Shown here piece after piece: positions 22,264 through 33,118 of a stretch of DNA of 64,000 bases. The position numbers and the translations under genes are program-made. Under the pieces are notes generated by a model, which saw only the letters and a program-made list of their open reading frames with translations, was not told where the DNA came from and searched no databases. The DNA is from Valencia hispanica (lineage: Eukaryota > Chordata > Actinopteri > Cyprinodontiformes > Valenciidae). Position 1 is the first letter of the stretch. Each line of letters begins with the position of its first letter. Location: the NCBI GenBank assembly GCA_963556495.2, contig OY747714.1:50467041-50531040 (forward strand), given 5' to 3'.

Positions 22264-22570
22264 ATTTAATGTTACTACTGAATTTTTGCTCACTTGTTTA
22301 AGTAGTGGCTAAACAAAGTTTGGTGTTCTGTTTTCTTTTTTGGAATAGCCATTTTCTATTAAACCTGTTAATCTGTATCTTGATTTGTCAATCCTACAAT
22401 CCAACCAAGGAACAAAGTCAAAGTGTTTGCCAATTACAGATAGGGAGGGCCGATCACCGTCTGAGTCAAACGGGTTATTGGTCACCAGAGCAGAGCTGTA
22501 AATGAGTTTAAAATGTTAATAAATTATGCTTGTGAATCCCCCTATCATTTATTTCTGCAGCCGGGTCTAA
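22264..22570 (+). repeat. Duplicated segment, unit 1 copy
   Basis: This matches 48795-48950 plus 49569-49660, the other copy being split by a MITE. A 66-codon frame here (22305-22505, containing WNSHFLLNLLICILICQ) is also open in the other copy before the MITE, but shows no known domain. After 22505 the copies differ, and a short match returns at tctgcagccgggtc (22555), which equals tctacagccgggtc at 50120. Confidence 0.7.
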
Positions 22571-23460
22571 TCTTATGTGGTCTACATTTTTTGTTTCTGA
22601 TCTGTCAGATTTACACGTAAAGAGTCATTTTAATTTATGGGGGTTTGTGATAATAATTTCATCTTCATAGATTCAGAAGAGAAGCTGCTGCTGCAGAAAG
22701 CAGAGCTGGATTAAAATCACAGACTAATCGACTCATTTAACATTTTCACTGATTGGTATTTATTTTCAGCTGCAGATGTTTGAAATAGACACTGACAGGC
22801 TCAGCAAAGGGAAATAGATCAAATATAACATTGTCCATGTCACTAACATGACGCGTCTTTGTGGTATAAAATGGGATCAGAGAAGTGAGGGGCCTGGGCC
22901 CCGGTAGAGCCCCGTGTCTAGCAACGCCCCTGCTGGCCAGTATAAACCAGAGTGTAGATAAGAATAATATTTATGGTTTTGGTCTTCCTAGGTCAGCGTA
23001 TGTGAATGCTTTATGTTCACTGTTCCTCCTTGTTGATGAAAGAGCTTCATTAAATCCTTAAACGACTGAAGGAATCTGTTCTCATCCTTTTATGAAGACA
23101 TTTCAACAACAGATGGACGGATCCAATTTTTAGGTTCTGATCTCCAGACCAGTTGGTGGCGGTAATGCGCCGATTCCTTGTTTACTGACAATAAACACCA
23201 AGAAGAAGAAGTCGTCGTCTAAGGTCAACCAGCAGCCAGGTTGTCTCTTGTTGGACGGTTTCATTTCTGATATTCGGATCGGTTCGGTCCAGCACTAATC
23301 AGACCCAACAAGGAGCCAGAACAGCAGGCGTCCCGGTTCCGACTGGATCCGCTCCAGAACTCCGGCTGGAAGCTCCATCCAGTAAGTCCTAAAGGTTCTT
23401 TAAGACCCGGTTCCGACAGAATGAAGGTTCTAGCTGGATCTGAGCTGGTTCGGTTCGGTT
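22571..23460 (+). repeat. 5' flank of zinc-finger gene 2, duplicated at 56200-57000
   Basis: Nearly identical to 56200-57000, apart from an extra 100 bp in this copy near 23010-23110. Both carry a SINE-like tail (gttggtggcggtaatgcgcc to aagaagaagaag, 23150-23215). The GC-rich part near 23300-23400 with a donor-like sequence at ccagtaagtcc (23380) may be a noncoding first exon or promoter region. Confidence 0.65.
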
Positions 23461-23909
23461 CTGCTGCGTGTTTTCATCTTAATCACCAGCTCCCGTTAGC
23501 ATCGGTGCTAGCTGCTAGTGTGTTGCTAAGCTGAAGGACCCCGCTTAGCTGCCCTCGTAAATGCCGGTCTCTGAACGCAGCAATAAAGCAGCAGCAGACG
23601 GAACATCTGGCTCTAGGATTGGACCTTTTTCTGGACCCGAGGACGTCCTTGTTCTTGAGAAAATGAAGCCCCGTGAATCTAAGAGGCTTTCTAACACATT
23701 GCATCACTAAATGGTTCACTACTCGAGGCCTTGGTTCAAAATACTGCCATCTGCTGTATGATTAAGTGTATTACAGGTCATGCCATACTGTAGCCCCTTA
23801 TGTGAATAGCTTTTGCAGGTTAAGTGGATAGGAAATATACTTTCGTTTTTAAATAAATGACTAAAACCATGCATTTGTTTGATACCTTTATTTGAATGTA
23901 AGCTGGTAG

Positions 23910-23981
<72 letters not shown>

Positions 23982-24277
23982 ACAAGTGTTACTCGGTTTC
24001 TCAGTGAACCAGACCTTTAGGACCTTTAATCCTTCTGGTGCCTTCTTCTTCTTTCCCTCCTCTGTCTCTGCTTCATCTCTATCCAGAATAATTGTTTCTG
24101 CAATAAATTAGCCCGTTTTTAGAAGCTCCATCGTTACTATGGAGGACTGATCCTGCTAAAATTGGAAATAAAATGGAAATAAAGTGATGAATGTAGCAAC
24201 TTTTTCATGAAAAAAATTAGTCTAACTTCTAGCTCATTATTACACTTTTTAAGAAAAATCTCTAGTGATTCCCTCAG
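23461..24277 (+). other. Intron or 5' flank of gene 2 with a TA microsatellite
   Basis: Most of the first 450 bp is shared with 57001-57460. A pure (TA)n run occupies about 23911-23977. The minus-strand frame at 23483-23719 exists in both copies but lies on the wrong strand for the gene and has no domain, so I leave it out. Confidence 0.6.
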
Positions 24278-24512
24278 CGGTTCCCTGGTTCAAACATGAG
24301 ATCTCAGACTGAGGAGCCAGAAAAGGTTCAGATCGGTGCAAAGGGAGGCTTCAGAGGCAGGAAGCTGACAGATATTCAGAATGACCAATCAGAGGCCAGA
24401 ATGACTCTGGATAGGAAGGAGGTGGAAGTGAGGTTGGATTTGAATAATTTTAGAACCATCAAAGAACCAGATGATTACTGCTATGTCCAGACAGTTGAAA
24501 CCCAGATAGAAG
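24278..24512 (+). CDS. Zinc-finger gene 2, exon A (first coding exon)
   Basis: The exon follows an acceptor (ccctcag) at 24271-24277; the ATG is at 24296, in MRSQTEEPEKVQIG. It encodes 72 residues plus one base and ends at gaag/gtgtac (24512/24513). The paralogous exon A' at 57569-57803 has the same borders and differs by only a few residues, which supports a real exon. The peptide is charged, with no domain that I recognise; it is neither KRAB, SCAN nor BTB. The single leftover G combines with the GA at the start of exon B to give Gly, keeping frame. Expression and function are not shown by the sequence. Confidence 0.72.
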
Positions 24513-24714
24513 GTGTACTTTCCCAGTTTAATCTGCATGGCTTCTTCTTGTACTTCTGCTTTTTCCGCACCCTGCTGTAATGATTTTGGAGTTTTATGTA
24601 AAGCAATTTGAATTGTCATGTAACATGAATTGTGCTATACAAATGAACTTGCCTTGCCTTTATTATAGTAGCTCAAAGTCTGAGAAACCTTAAACCAGTT
24701 ATTGTTTCTAACAG

Positions 24715-24959
24715 GAGTTCCACTCAGAATGGAGGAGAACCAGGAGATGAAGACAGAGGAGAACCAGGAGATGAAGACAGAGGAGAACCAGGAGATGAAG
24801 ACAGAGGAGAACCAGGAGATGAAGACAGAGGAGAACCAGGAGATGAAGACAGAGGAGAACCACGAGATGAAGAATGAGGTGAAGCAGGACCAAGAACCAG
24901 ACCACTACACTCTGAACCCAACAAACTGGACCCAACCAGCCGCCTCCTCTGGTCTACAG
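24715..24959 (+). CDS. Zinc-finger gene 2, exon B with acidic 8-residue repeats
   Basis: The exon lies between tttctaacag and the donor gtcagt after ctacag. Frame from exon A gives GVPLRMEENQEMKTE and then tandem repeats of ENQEMKTE (five exact and one altered), a 24-bp coding minisatellite, followed by EPDHYTLNPTNWTQPAASSG and LQ at the end. The exon ends in phase 0, which fits the phase-0 start of exon C at 36970. The repeats make an acidic, probably extended or helical spacer between the N-terminus and the fingers. Exon B' at 62003-62376 is a longer, more diverged version. Confidence 0.78.
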
Positions 24960-25139
24960 GTCAGTGTTCACGTCTATCAGTTTTACAGGAATCAGTGAAA
25001 TCAACGTTTAGTTCAGATAACGAAATTTATGACTGTAGCCGACGTCATTTTGCTCATGTCTGTGTTTTTGGTATTTTTGAAAAAAGAAAAGATGTGTGCA
25101 GTTTGGCAATGCTCATGTCCCATTAAGGTGGCGACCCGT

Positions 25140-25324
25140 ATGTAGTGTTTGGTTTCTTTTATAAATAAAGATCGATGCTTTGAGTTCTCAAGGAGCCGCT
25201 TTATTCACAGACTGGCCAACATGCTCCTTCTTACTCGGCCGTATCTTATCTGTTCATGCAGTACACAGACGTCGCACATGCGTCGTCTGCCCTCTAGTGG
25301 CCATGTAATACAAATTACACCACA
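25140..25324 (-). repeat. 3' LTR of a Ty3/gypsy element
   Basis: On the minus strand it starts tgtggtgtaatttg after a purine run (gtatggggga) and ends actaca, the TG...CA rule. It contains aataaag. It lies about 900 bp downstream of the end of the gypsy polyprotein at 26243, with a MITE between. The 5' LTR is not in the window. Confidence 0.7.
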
Positions 25325-25357
25325 TCCCCCATACTGAAGGTAGGTTGACTACTCTTA

Positions 25358-25998
25358 GGGGCTGTTTACACGACAACGTTTTTCAGCAAAACTGAGGTTT
25401 TTCTCTCCAATTCGGCCTCTCGTTTACACGACAACGGGAAAACGGGGGGGTGAAAACGCAGCTTTTGGGAAACTGCTTCCAGAGTGGAGAGTTTTGAAAA
25501 TGCTGAGGGATTCGTTGTCATGTAAACGCAAGCCGGAGAGTTTTGAAAACGATGACGTCACTGCCAGCCACCTACGGACATGTTGCACTTGCGCACTCCG
25601 CCTTTCTACAGAAAAACAACAATGGCGGATCCAGGTATGTGGTTACTGCTGATGCAGCTTCTGAAGTTATTTGGTCTCTGTAAGCAAAAGTAATAGATCA
25701 TCAGGCTTCTATGCGATCACCAACGGAAACGCAGACAGTACGTGTGTCAAATAATTAATACACCTTTATTTAAGCGGAGAACTACAAGAAGACCGCCATT
25801 GTTAGTTATCATGAAATGTTTCTTTTCCGTGTTGTGAGGGGGAAACCTTGGAACACTGCATACACGGGGCGCACTGCCATCTAAAGGCCGGGCATATGTA
25901 CTACATCGTTTTCCATCGCGCGCCCTGTCGTGTAAACGCAGTGCGTTTTCACCCGCGTATTCAAACAAAAACGGCAACGTTGTCGTGTAAACAGCCCC
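25358..25998. mobile_element. Harbinger-like MITE with 23-bp perfect inverted ends
   Basis: Both ends read ggggctgtttacacgacaac inward, perfect for 23 bp, and are flanked by the trinucleotide TTA at 25355-25357 and 25999-26001. A 3-bp TTA duplication is typical of PIF/Harbinger. Inside, an ATG at 25622 (atggcggatccag) leads directly into a splice donor gtatgt at 25635, as if the element kept the first exon of its parent. A truncated second copy lies at 41915-42360. Confidence 0.85.
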
Positions 25999-26001
25999 TT
26001 A

Positions 26002-26242
26002 GCTGCAACACAAACCAATAACACATCTTAAATTCTTTTTCACATGACACAATGGTCAGCCAAGTGTAAATTATCTGGTTATACACTTTTTTTTAACAAT
26101 TTCCATAACATTTTCCTTTTTATCAAACCGTTATTGCAAACATTAGAACAAATATTTTTTTTTTTTTTTGCAAAAACTCTTATTAGATTTTAAGGCATAT
26201 TCAGAACTTATTCAAAGCATAACAGAAATATTAATGCATACT
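26002..26242 (-). other. 3' noncoding part of the gypsy element
   Basis: AT-rich, with a poly-T run at 26156-26169. It lies between the stop of the polyprotein and the MITE that separates it from the LTR. Confidence 0.5.
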
Positions 26243-27823
26243 TTACAGATCCAGTCTTTTTGGTTTTACCACTTCTCTACCAGACCTGGTTCGAACCACA
26301 CCTGGTGTTTGTTGTGCTTGTGGCTCGGACAGCGTCTCTGTAGGAGTGTCTCTTTCATTCAACTGGGTCGGTTGTGATTCAGTATGAGTCTCTGATGTCT
26401 GCATAGGCACAAGGTGACTGCGGTTCCTTCTGATTGTTCCCTGCGGTCCACCGATGACATAGGACCGTGGAGTTGGGTGGTCAGATGTCACTGGGCCTTT
26501 TTCTTTTGCATCTGTAATCCAAACAGAGTGTCCGGGCATCAGTTTGTCCAGATCTCTTGTTTCGGTGTCTTTTGTTGAATCATTCAGTTTGTCTCATCCT
26601 TCTCTCCCTCGCCACATGACGAAGCTATCGAAGATTTGGGACACACAGCTGTAAACTCTCTGGTAGCATTGGTAGGGTGGTACGGAGTTGACGCCCCATG
26701 AGTAGCTGTGCAGGGCTGTAGCCATTTGCCGGCGCAGTAGTCCTATAGGCTAATAGCGCTCAGTACAGATCACCAGCTTTCTTGAGGAGATGTTTGATTG
26801 TTCGGACAGCTCTCTCCGCCTCGCCGTTGCTTTGGGGGTACCTGGGACTACTGGTCACGTGCTCGAAACAATATTCACTTGCAAAATCCTTCATTTCCTG
26901 ACATGCAAACTGCTGGCCGTTGTCTGTGATCAGTATCTCTGGTATTCCATGACGTGCAAACATTGATTTTAAATGCACGATGACGTTGGCAGAGCGAGTT
27001 GGGCTGAGCTGGGCAATCTCTATATACCTAGAGAAGTAGTCCACTAGTAACAGGTAGTTTTTATCTTTCATAGTGAACAAGTCTGCACCTAACTTCTGCC
27101 ATAGTTGGGTAAATCTGTGGGCATTAAAGGCTCTCTTACATTGACTCTCTCCTGTATGCACTGTCTGCATTTAAGGACAAGTTCGCTGATCTGGTTGCTT
27201 AAACCTGGCCACCACACTGCCTGACGGGCGCGCTATCTGCACTTAACCACACCCTGGTGACCCTCATGTATTTTGTCCAAAACTGAGTTTCTCATGTTAG
27301 CAGGAATAACTAACCTTGTGCCCCTCAGTAGTAGTCCATTGTGCACGCTCAGAACAGCTCTCCCAGCCCAGTAGTGCTTCACCGCTCCTTGTAGCTGGTT
27401 ACGATCCGGCCATCCTTCTGCGCAGTATACTGTCAGACATCAGCTGCTCTTGAAGATCTGCCAATTATTTGCTGCTTGTAGGGAGACCCTTTAGCACAGA
27501 TTCAAGGTAAATATTACTGTCCTCCATAAGATCTGTGTCTGCACGAGTAACACAGTTTGTAAGAGTGAAAGTGTGTCGGCTGTGGTGAGGCTTTTGCCAG
27601 GGATGTGTTTTATTGTGTAGGAGTACCTCATTAAGCGTATATGGAATCTCTGTATGCGCGGCGGAAGCACATCCAATGCTTGTCCTCCCAGCAGACTCAC
27701 TAGTGGCTTGTGGTCGGTTTCGATTTCAAAATCAAGCCCTAGGATAAAGTCATTAAACCTCTCGCAGGCCCACGTAAGAGCCAGCGCTTCTTTTTCCACC
27801 TGAGCGTAGCGCTGCTCTGTAGG
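26243..27823 (-). pseudogene. Ty3/gypsy pol: RNase H, integrase and C-terminus
   Basis: Read from high to low coordinates: VEKEALALTWACERFNDFIL (RNase H) with ETDHKPLVSLL and RIQRFHIRLMRYSYTIKHIP, then the integrase core 27170-26760, in which LLLVDYFSRYIEI, EILITDNGQQF and YPQSNGEAERAVRTIK supply the DD35E triad. The end, 26539-26243, has RSYVIGGPQGTIRRNR and RTRSGREVVKPKRLDL, a usual finish for fish gypsy polyproteins. Stops and frameshifts separate the blocks, including the zinc-binding region at about 27200-27450. The reverse transcriptase is absent apart from a short piece at 30427-30530, on the far side of a hAT insertion. Confidence 0.88.
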
Positions 27824-30418
27824 TAGGGATGGGTTTCATTAAGGATTTATTGATACTACTACTCTTAACGATACTCCTTATCGATCCGGTACTTTATCGG
27901 TATCCTTATTGGTACTTTTTTTTTTAAGACTAAAACAAAAGGGGAAAAACACAAATAATGAACTATAATTTTCATTTTTTAACAATTGCAACAGCAAAGC
28001 GCAGAAAATAACTACAAAATAAAAAGTACAAAATGAATAACTTAATAAAAACACTATATAAACAACTTCTTTTATATATCAAAAACTAAAAATACTATGT
28101 TGTCTATTTAAAAAAGTTTAAGGTATTCAAATAAAAAATATCAAACATAACTTCCCCATAAAACAATGCAATTAAGAACCAAAATGAAAAATTTTGAATG
28201 TTAAAGTGCATAGTGCAAAATAAGTACTGAGAACATTAAGAACAGTATAACATCTACCCATCCATTTTCTGTACCACTGCATCTCGTTAAGGGTCACAGG
28301 GGAACTGGAGACTATCCACTGGGTGAAAAGCGTGGACAATACAACAAATGAAATGTCCTCATCGTTCTTTTGCAAAAAGATCAGCATGTTTGCCTTCTCT
28401 GGCAGGAGTCTTGACCTTTCTTGGCTGATTGTGTTCCCAGCTGTTGAAAACACTCTCTGACTGGGAGTTGAGGAGGCCTGGACACACAAGGAGCCAGTGG
28501 CAGTTTTAAATTTGATGGGCAGTATCCGTCTCTCATTCCACCACCACATCACAGGGTCCTCTCTCATAGAGATAGCAGCCATGCCTTTATACATCCCCAG
28601 CACCTGGTCAAGTTGCTCTTGAACGGATACGGTGCTTGTCCTGTTTGTAGTCTGTAGCTGCATTTCCTCTTCTTCAAAGAGTTCCTCTAAGGCACTCCTC
28701 TTCTTTGCATTCTTTGTTGGCTTGTCCACAGCCTGCAGCTCCCATGTCTTCACAGCTGCAGTACTTGTAGTGGGCTGCTGCTATGACTCTGCTGCTTTCT
28801 GGATGATGGCTAAAGCTTTTTTTTTCACCCTTTGCCAAGTGGCATCACCCACACTACTTGATTTAAATCGAGGATCCAGTGCTGTGGCCTCCTGCAAAAA
28901 ATCTTGCAAACTGTCATCCTGATATCGCCCAGAAAGGTTCCCCCAAACTGTTTAATGCTCGACACAAATATTGTGTCCTCCTCAGAAGTAGTGAAATGCT
29001 CCTGAAGTTTCTAAAGAATGGGTACTATCTGCCCTGAGGTAGCAATGTTCTCAACTGACACACACAGTGTGGAAGTGTACATACAGCAAAGCATCCTATT
29101 TTCAAAAGTCCAAGTTTTCTGATGGCCACATCCAAATTTCCCGCATTGTCCACTGTAACTCCAAAAATCTTATTGAGTGGAATTTTAAAGTCCTCCAATA
29201 TATCTGCTATTTCTTCAGAGACCACTTCACCTGTTTGCGCTTGTTAGACAGCCTTTGTGTGGAGCACCTTGTGTTTCAGAATGCCTCTGCATGCGTAATG
29301 CACCGTCACTGTTATGTAGTGGTCCTGGCTGAGGCTGGTCCATGCATCTGAAGTTATAGCCAACTTTGGTACCTCCATTAGCTCTGAGATTAAGCGGTCC
29401 TTTTCAGTGGCATACCAAGCTGGTATGAGTATATCACTGAGGTAGCTTCTTGATGGAGGATTGTATCTGGGGTACACGGTTTTGCACATGTCCCTAAAAC
29501 AATATAGCATAATTGTATATTATCATATTATCTTTATGGAATAATGTTCAGAATAAAAAATGTATAAATTGAACAGTGAGCTATTCTTACCTAAATTCTT
29601 TAGATTCCACTGTTGAAAAACATCTTTTGTTACAGTTCTGTGGCACTCATTCACTCTCTCCTCAGACATTCTGCCACCACTAGCAGCAAGTGTGAAAGGA
29701 TTCACTCCAGAGGTAGATGGGGGTTGGTTAACTGTATCGTAAGAATTTTTTTTTTTACTTGGATTAGAATATCCAGCATTTATTAATTGTAAGAATAAAA
29801 TAGCAGGTTAACTGTAGTTTAAGAATTTTTTAAAAACTTGGATAAGAAGGAAGCTGTTGTTCAAAATGTGCAGCATCTATTAATTGTAAGAATGAAATGG
29901 CAAACTTATGTCCATGCTTCACGTGTTTGCTTTGCATACAAACATACATACCTGTTGTATCTGATTCAAGGGTTGTTGTTGCTGCAGCACTCAGGCAGTC
30001 AAACACCGTGCATCTTTCGCTTTGTAGTTGGTGTATTTTGGCAAGGCGTTTGGTCAAATTACTTGTGTTCCCACCTTTGCAAGCAAAGCTTTTATTACAC
30101 ATATGACAGCGTGCATTGTCGGCTTCTATTTTCGTAAAATGAAGCCACACTTTGGATCTTTTCGTTCGCTCTGCCATCGTAGCGAACACACACGTGAGCG
30201 CGCAGCAGTCGCCACTCCATCCCCGCAGCGTGTGTGCTTGTAAAGGAGGAGTGGGCTGCAATGCAGTGTTTGGCTTGTGTTTATATCTCCTGCAAAACAT
30301 GAATACGACCTTAATTTTACCATTAAGAGGACCTATAAGGCTGAAGCTTATCGGTCTGGGTGGACCGTCAGAATCAGCCCCGGGCCAATTTAATACCGGG
30401 TTTTGGTACCCATCCCTA
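27824..30418 (-). mobile_element. hAT transposon nested in gypsy, perfect 8-bp target duplication
   Basis: The element starts tagggatggg and ends catcccta. The flanking octamer tctgtagg occurs at 27816-27823 and again at 30419-30426. Joining the flanks restores the gypsy RNase H region, so the direction of nesting is clear. The transposase gene is on the minus strand. Confidence 0.93.
28172..30177 (-). pseudogene. BED-type hAT transposase, multi-exon, degraded
   Basis: The first exon begins at the ATG at 30177 (MAERTKRSKVWLHFTKIEAD) with a BED zinc finger (CHMCNKSFACKGGNTSNL) and ends at a gtatgt donor after 29952. A second exon-like piece is at 29720-29590 (NPFTLAASGGRMSEERVNEC). Then 29510-29244 has ILIPAWYATEKDRLI and LAITSDAWTSLSQDHYITVT (first catalytic Asp), and 29225-29025 has VTVDNAGNLDVAIRKLG (second Asp region). 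The last part, 28753-28172, has the dimerisation domain (DPVMWWWNERR, ASSTPSQRVFSTAGN, SRLLPEKANMLIFLQKN). The middle with the Glu is missing or scrambled. It resembles ZBED-like host genes derived from hAT, but the intact transposon ends show it is the element itself. Confidence 0.85.
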
Positions 30419-30426
30419 TCTGTAGG

Positions 30427-30530
30427 TGTCAATGATTGGGAAGCATAAGCAACTGGTGACCACACGTCTCCCTCTTTCTGTAGCATGACTGCCCCCAGCC
30501 CAAATGAAGAGGCATCAGCGGAGATTTTTT
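30427..30530 (-). pseudogene. Gypsy RT/RNase H segment split off by hAT
   Basis: Minus-strand MLQKEGDVWSPVAYASQSLT, preceded by ISADASSFG-like residues, is the junction of reverse transcriptase and RNase H. It continues across the hAT insertion into the RNase H block at 27799. Nothing more of the reverse transcriptase is seen, because a piggyBac fragment follows. Confidence 0.8.
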
Positions 30531-30599
30531 TTCAAATTCCAAATATAGCAAAACTGTGAAATATACATATAAAATGAATAACAAAATGTTCACAACCCC

Positions 30600-31270
30600 C
30601 TCCTCTCATCAATGCAAATGTTCTTATATGGATGATAATGTGCTTTGCATGCAGTAACAATATGATCGTAGAGTGGCCTGATTTTGCACAATCGTAATCG
30701 GGGGTGGGTTTTTTTGCTGTTCATTGTCCTCGTCATTGTTCACAAAGCTGAGATGCAATGACCACAAGATTGCCTCAAACTGGTTTCTTGGCATAGTGAC
30801 ATGGGGGAATTGAAAATTATATGGCCACTCGCCCCTCCAGTAGTCAGCCCTGTGGTGCACATTTAGTCCTGTACATATAACAATAGCTAGCAAAACACAA
30901 GTCTCTTACAGTGAGTGGAGTCCAAATGAACTTTCTGCCAGCCTCTTTCCTTTTTGTAGCATTGGTATTGTCGATAACTGTCCAAATTACAGATGAACTG
31001 AAGAAGAGTTGGAAGAGAGAGAGGGGAGACCATGCTGATGTTTGGTCAAATGTAAGGCCTAGTGGCCTCGTGGTCATGAACCGAAAAGACTCAGGAGTGC
31101 TGTGCTCCTCATGTCTGTGGCACCACGCATCACCCACTGGAGTGTTAGCAGACCTCTTTGAACAGCCGTTTGCCTCAGTTTTCCCCATTTTTGCCTTGGT
31201 TGGCCGCGCAGAAGTTGAAGGCCTTGGAAGTATACGGTCTTCATCCTCACCAAAACAAAAGAACAAAAAT
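30600..31270 (-). pseudogene. piggyBac transposase N-terminal fragment
   Basis: On the minus strand RFMTTRPLGLTFDQTSAWSP, LSLFQLFFSSSVIWTVIDNT and KRKEAGRKFIWTPLTVRD, then after a break NVHHRADYWRGEWPYNFQ and TMPRNQFEAILWSLHLSF. These are the insertion-free start of DDE_Tnp_1_7 in a piggyBac subfamily different from the one at 1-1368. The catalytic Asp region is absent. The sequence at the junction near 30840-30900 suggests an exon border or a small insertion. Confidence 0.8.
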
Positions 31271-31316
31271 AATTAGAAAAATTATAAATATATGCATACA
31301 CAGCTACACATAAATG

Positions 31317-31740
<424 letters not shown>

Positions 31741-31820
31741 TGTTGGGGTTGACTCAGCGTGGGCTATAAAGGTCTGGTTTATATGAGCATCATTGATTAT
31801 GATCAATAGCTTAATATTGA
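31741..31820 (-). repeat. Partial 3' LTR of the gag-protease element
   Basis: tgttggggttgactcagc and the following 75 bp match 35755-35840. The match ends at about aatattga, so only the end of the LTR remains here. Confidence 0.7.
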
Positions 31821-31889
31821 GACTTTCACCAGAAAGGGTTCTGCAGTTGCACTGGTTTGCCTCCAAAGGACCTTGTTGAAAGTGTCCAG

Positions 31890-32583
31890 CTACGCGCTGA
31901 GCCGGACCAGCAGATCTGCCCCGATGAACACCGGGGGGTCTAGATGGGGAACAATGCTGAAAACATGTGAGAGCTGTCTTGGCCCGATTAGCACCTCAAA
32001 GGTGCATAGCCCAACTGCTTTCAGGGGAAACTGAGGCCATTCAGCTGACAGGATTTTTTGGCTGTGCGTCACACTTACCAGCAGGGGGTCTCCCTGACAA
32101 TGACTGTCAAAAACCTCTTTACTGACTGCTGATTTATCTAGCCAGAGTGCTAGCAGCACATCTGGGATGTAGGTGTCACCAATGTGTATGCCTTCAACCA
32201 CTTGGGCTGAAGAGCTTCGCACCTGTGTTCTTTAATGAGCAGAGGAATGATGCATGACTGCGGAGAGGAATTCTCTGCATGACTGAACTTAACAGTGCAG
32301 CTGAGGGGTTTAGGACTGTCTCTGGGAGTGGCATGAGTTTTGACATGGGTTCTCTAGGCTCCTCAAAGCTGGCTACCTGATGGATGGAAGCTGGGTGCCT
32401 GATGCCTGACCCTAGTGGCTTTTGCACCTCCACATGGGCCCAGAGTTTGCCATGCTGACAATCAATGAGAGGGGCCAACCTCTCGAGCAGTTCCTGTCCA
32501 ATGAGGAGAGGCTCTCTGTGTAATGTGCAGACATAGATGGGGTGAACCAAGGTCATGTCTTGAAAAGTTATGTCCAACCACAC
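31890..32583 (-). pseudogene. LTR-element protease-like region
   Basis: Two minus-strand blocks: 32583-32194 (WLDITFQDMTLVHPIYVC, then EPLLIGQELLERLAPLIDC) and 32222-31890 (RQLSHVFSIVPHLDPPVFIG and ADLLVRLSA). The pattern L-IGxxLLxRL occurs twice and resembles the end of retropepsin-like domains of fish LTR elements. I see no clear DTG/DSG active site, which should lie in the degraded part near 32600-32900. The frames overlap by about 30 bp, so there is a frameshift. No reverse transcriptase follows before the LTR. Confidence 0.55.
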
Positions 32584-33118
32584 CCGCTTAGTGATACATC
32601 ACTGATTTTGTGTGTAGTTGGTGATTTGTACATAGCAGCTTTCAAGCTGGAATGATTTACCTAATGAAATCATGGCCTGAGTAACCTGTTCAAACAAAGC
32701 TGAGCACATCAAGCTAATTTTTGAACCTATGTTCAGCAGACCGTTAGCCTGAATGCATCCTCCTACGATGGTCTGACAGTACAGGCGACATGAGTGGTTT
32801 TGGTTAGTTTACCAAGAAATGTGAGAAATTGTTTTTCTTGTGTGTCCACTGCAAAACTCCATGTCGGCTCATGAAGTTTTGTTTGTGTGGTCCTCCAGCT
32901 GATTACATAGACTGTAGCTATGGGAATCAAAGCCATGCCTAGTCATGCAGACGCTGGTTTCTGGTCTGGTCCTTCTGGAGGAGCAGGTGTCGTAGATGAG
33001 CTAGGTTGACTTCTCAGCTGCTGCACTGCTTCAGAGAAAAACTTATGAAAAACATCCTCTATGTCCCTTTTGGTCAAGGCTTTACTCTTAGCCTTACCTT
33101 CAAAGTTGCCCTCATGTT

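Noticed and set aside
23483..23719. 78-codon minus-strand frame, also found at 57016-57240.
   Set aside because: Conserved only because the whole segment is a recent duplicate; no domain, no exon signal, and it opposes the gene's strand.
24724..24935. Minus-strand leucine- and serine-rich open frames opposite exon B (and 61983-62352 opposite exon B').
   Set aside because: They are the mirror of the coding minisatellite; any in-frame 24-bp repeat opens several frames. No independent exon signals.
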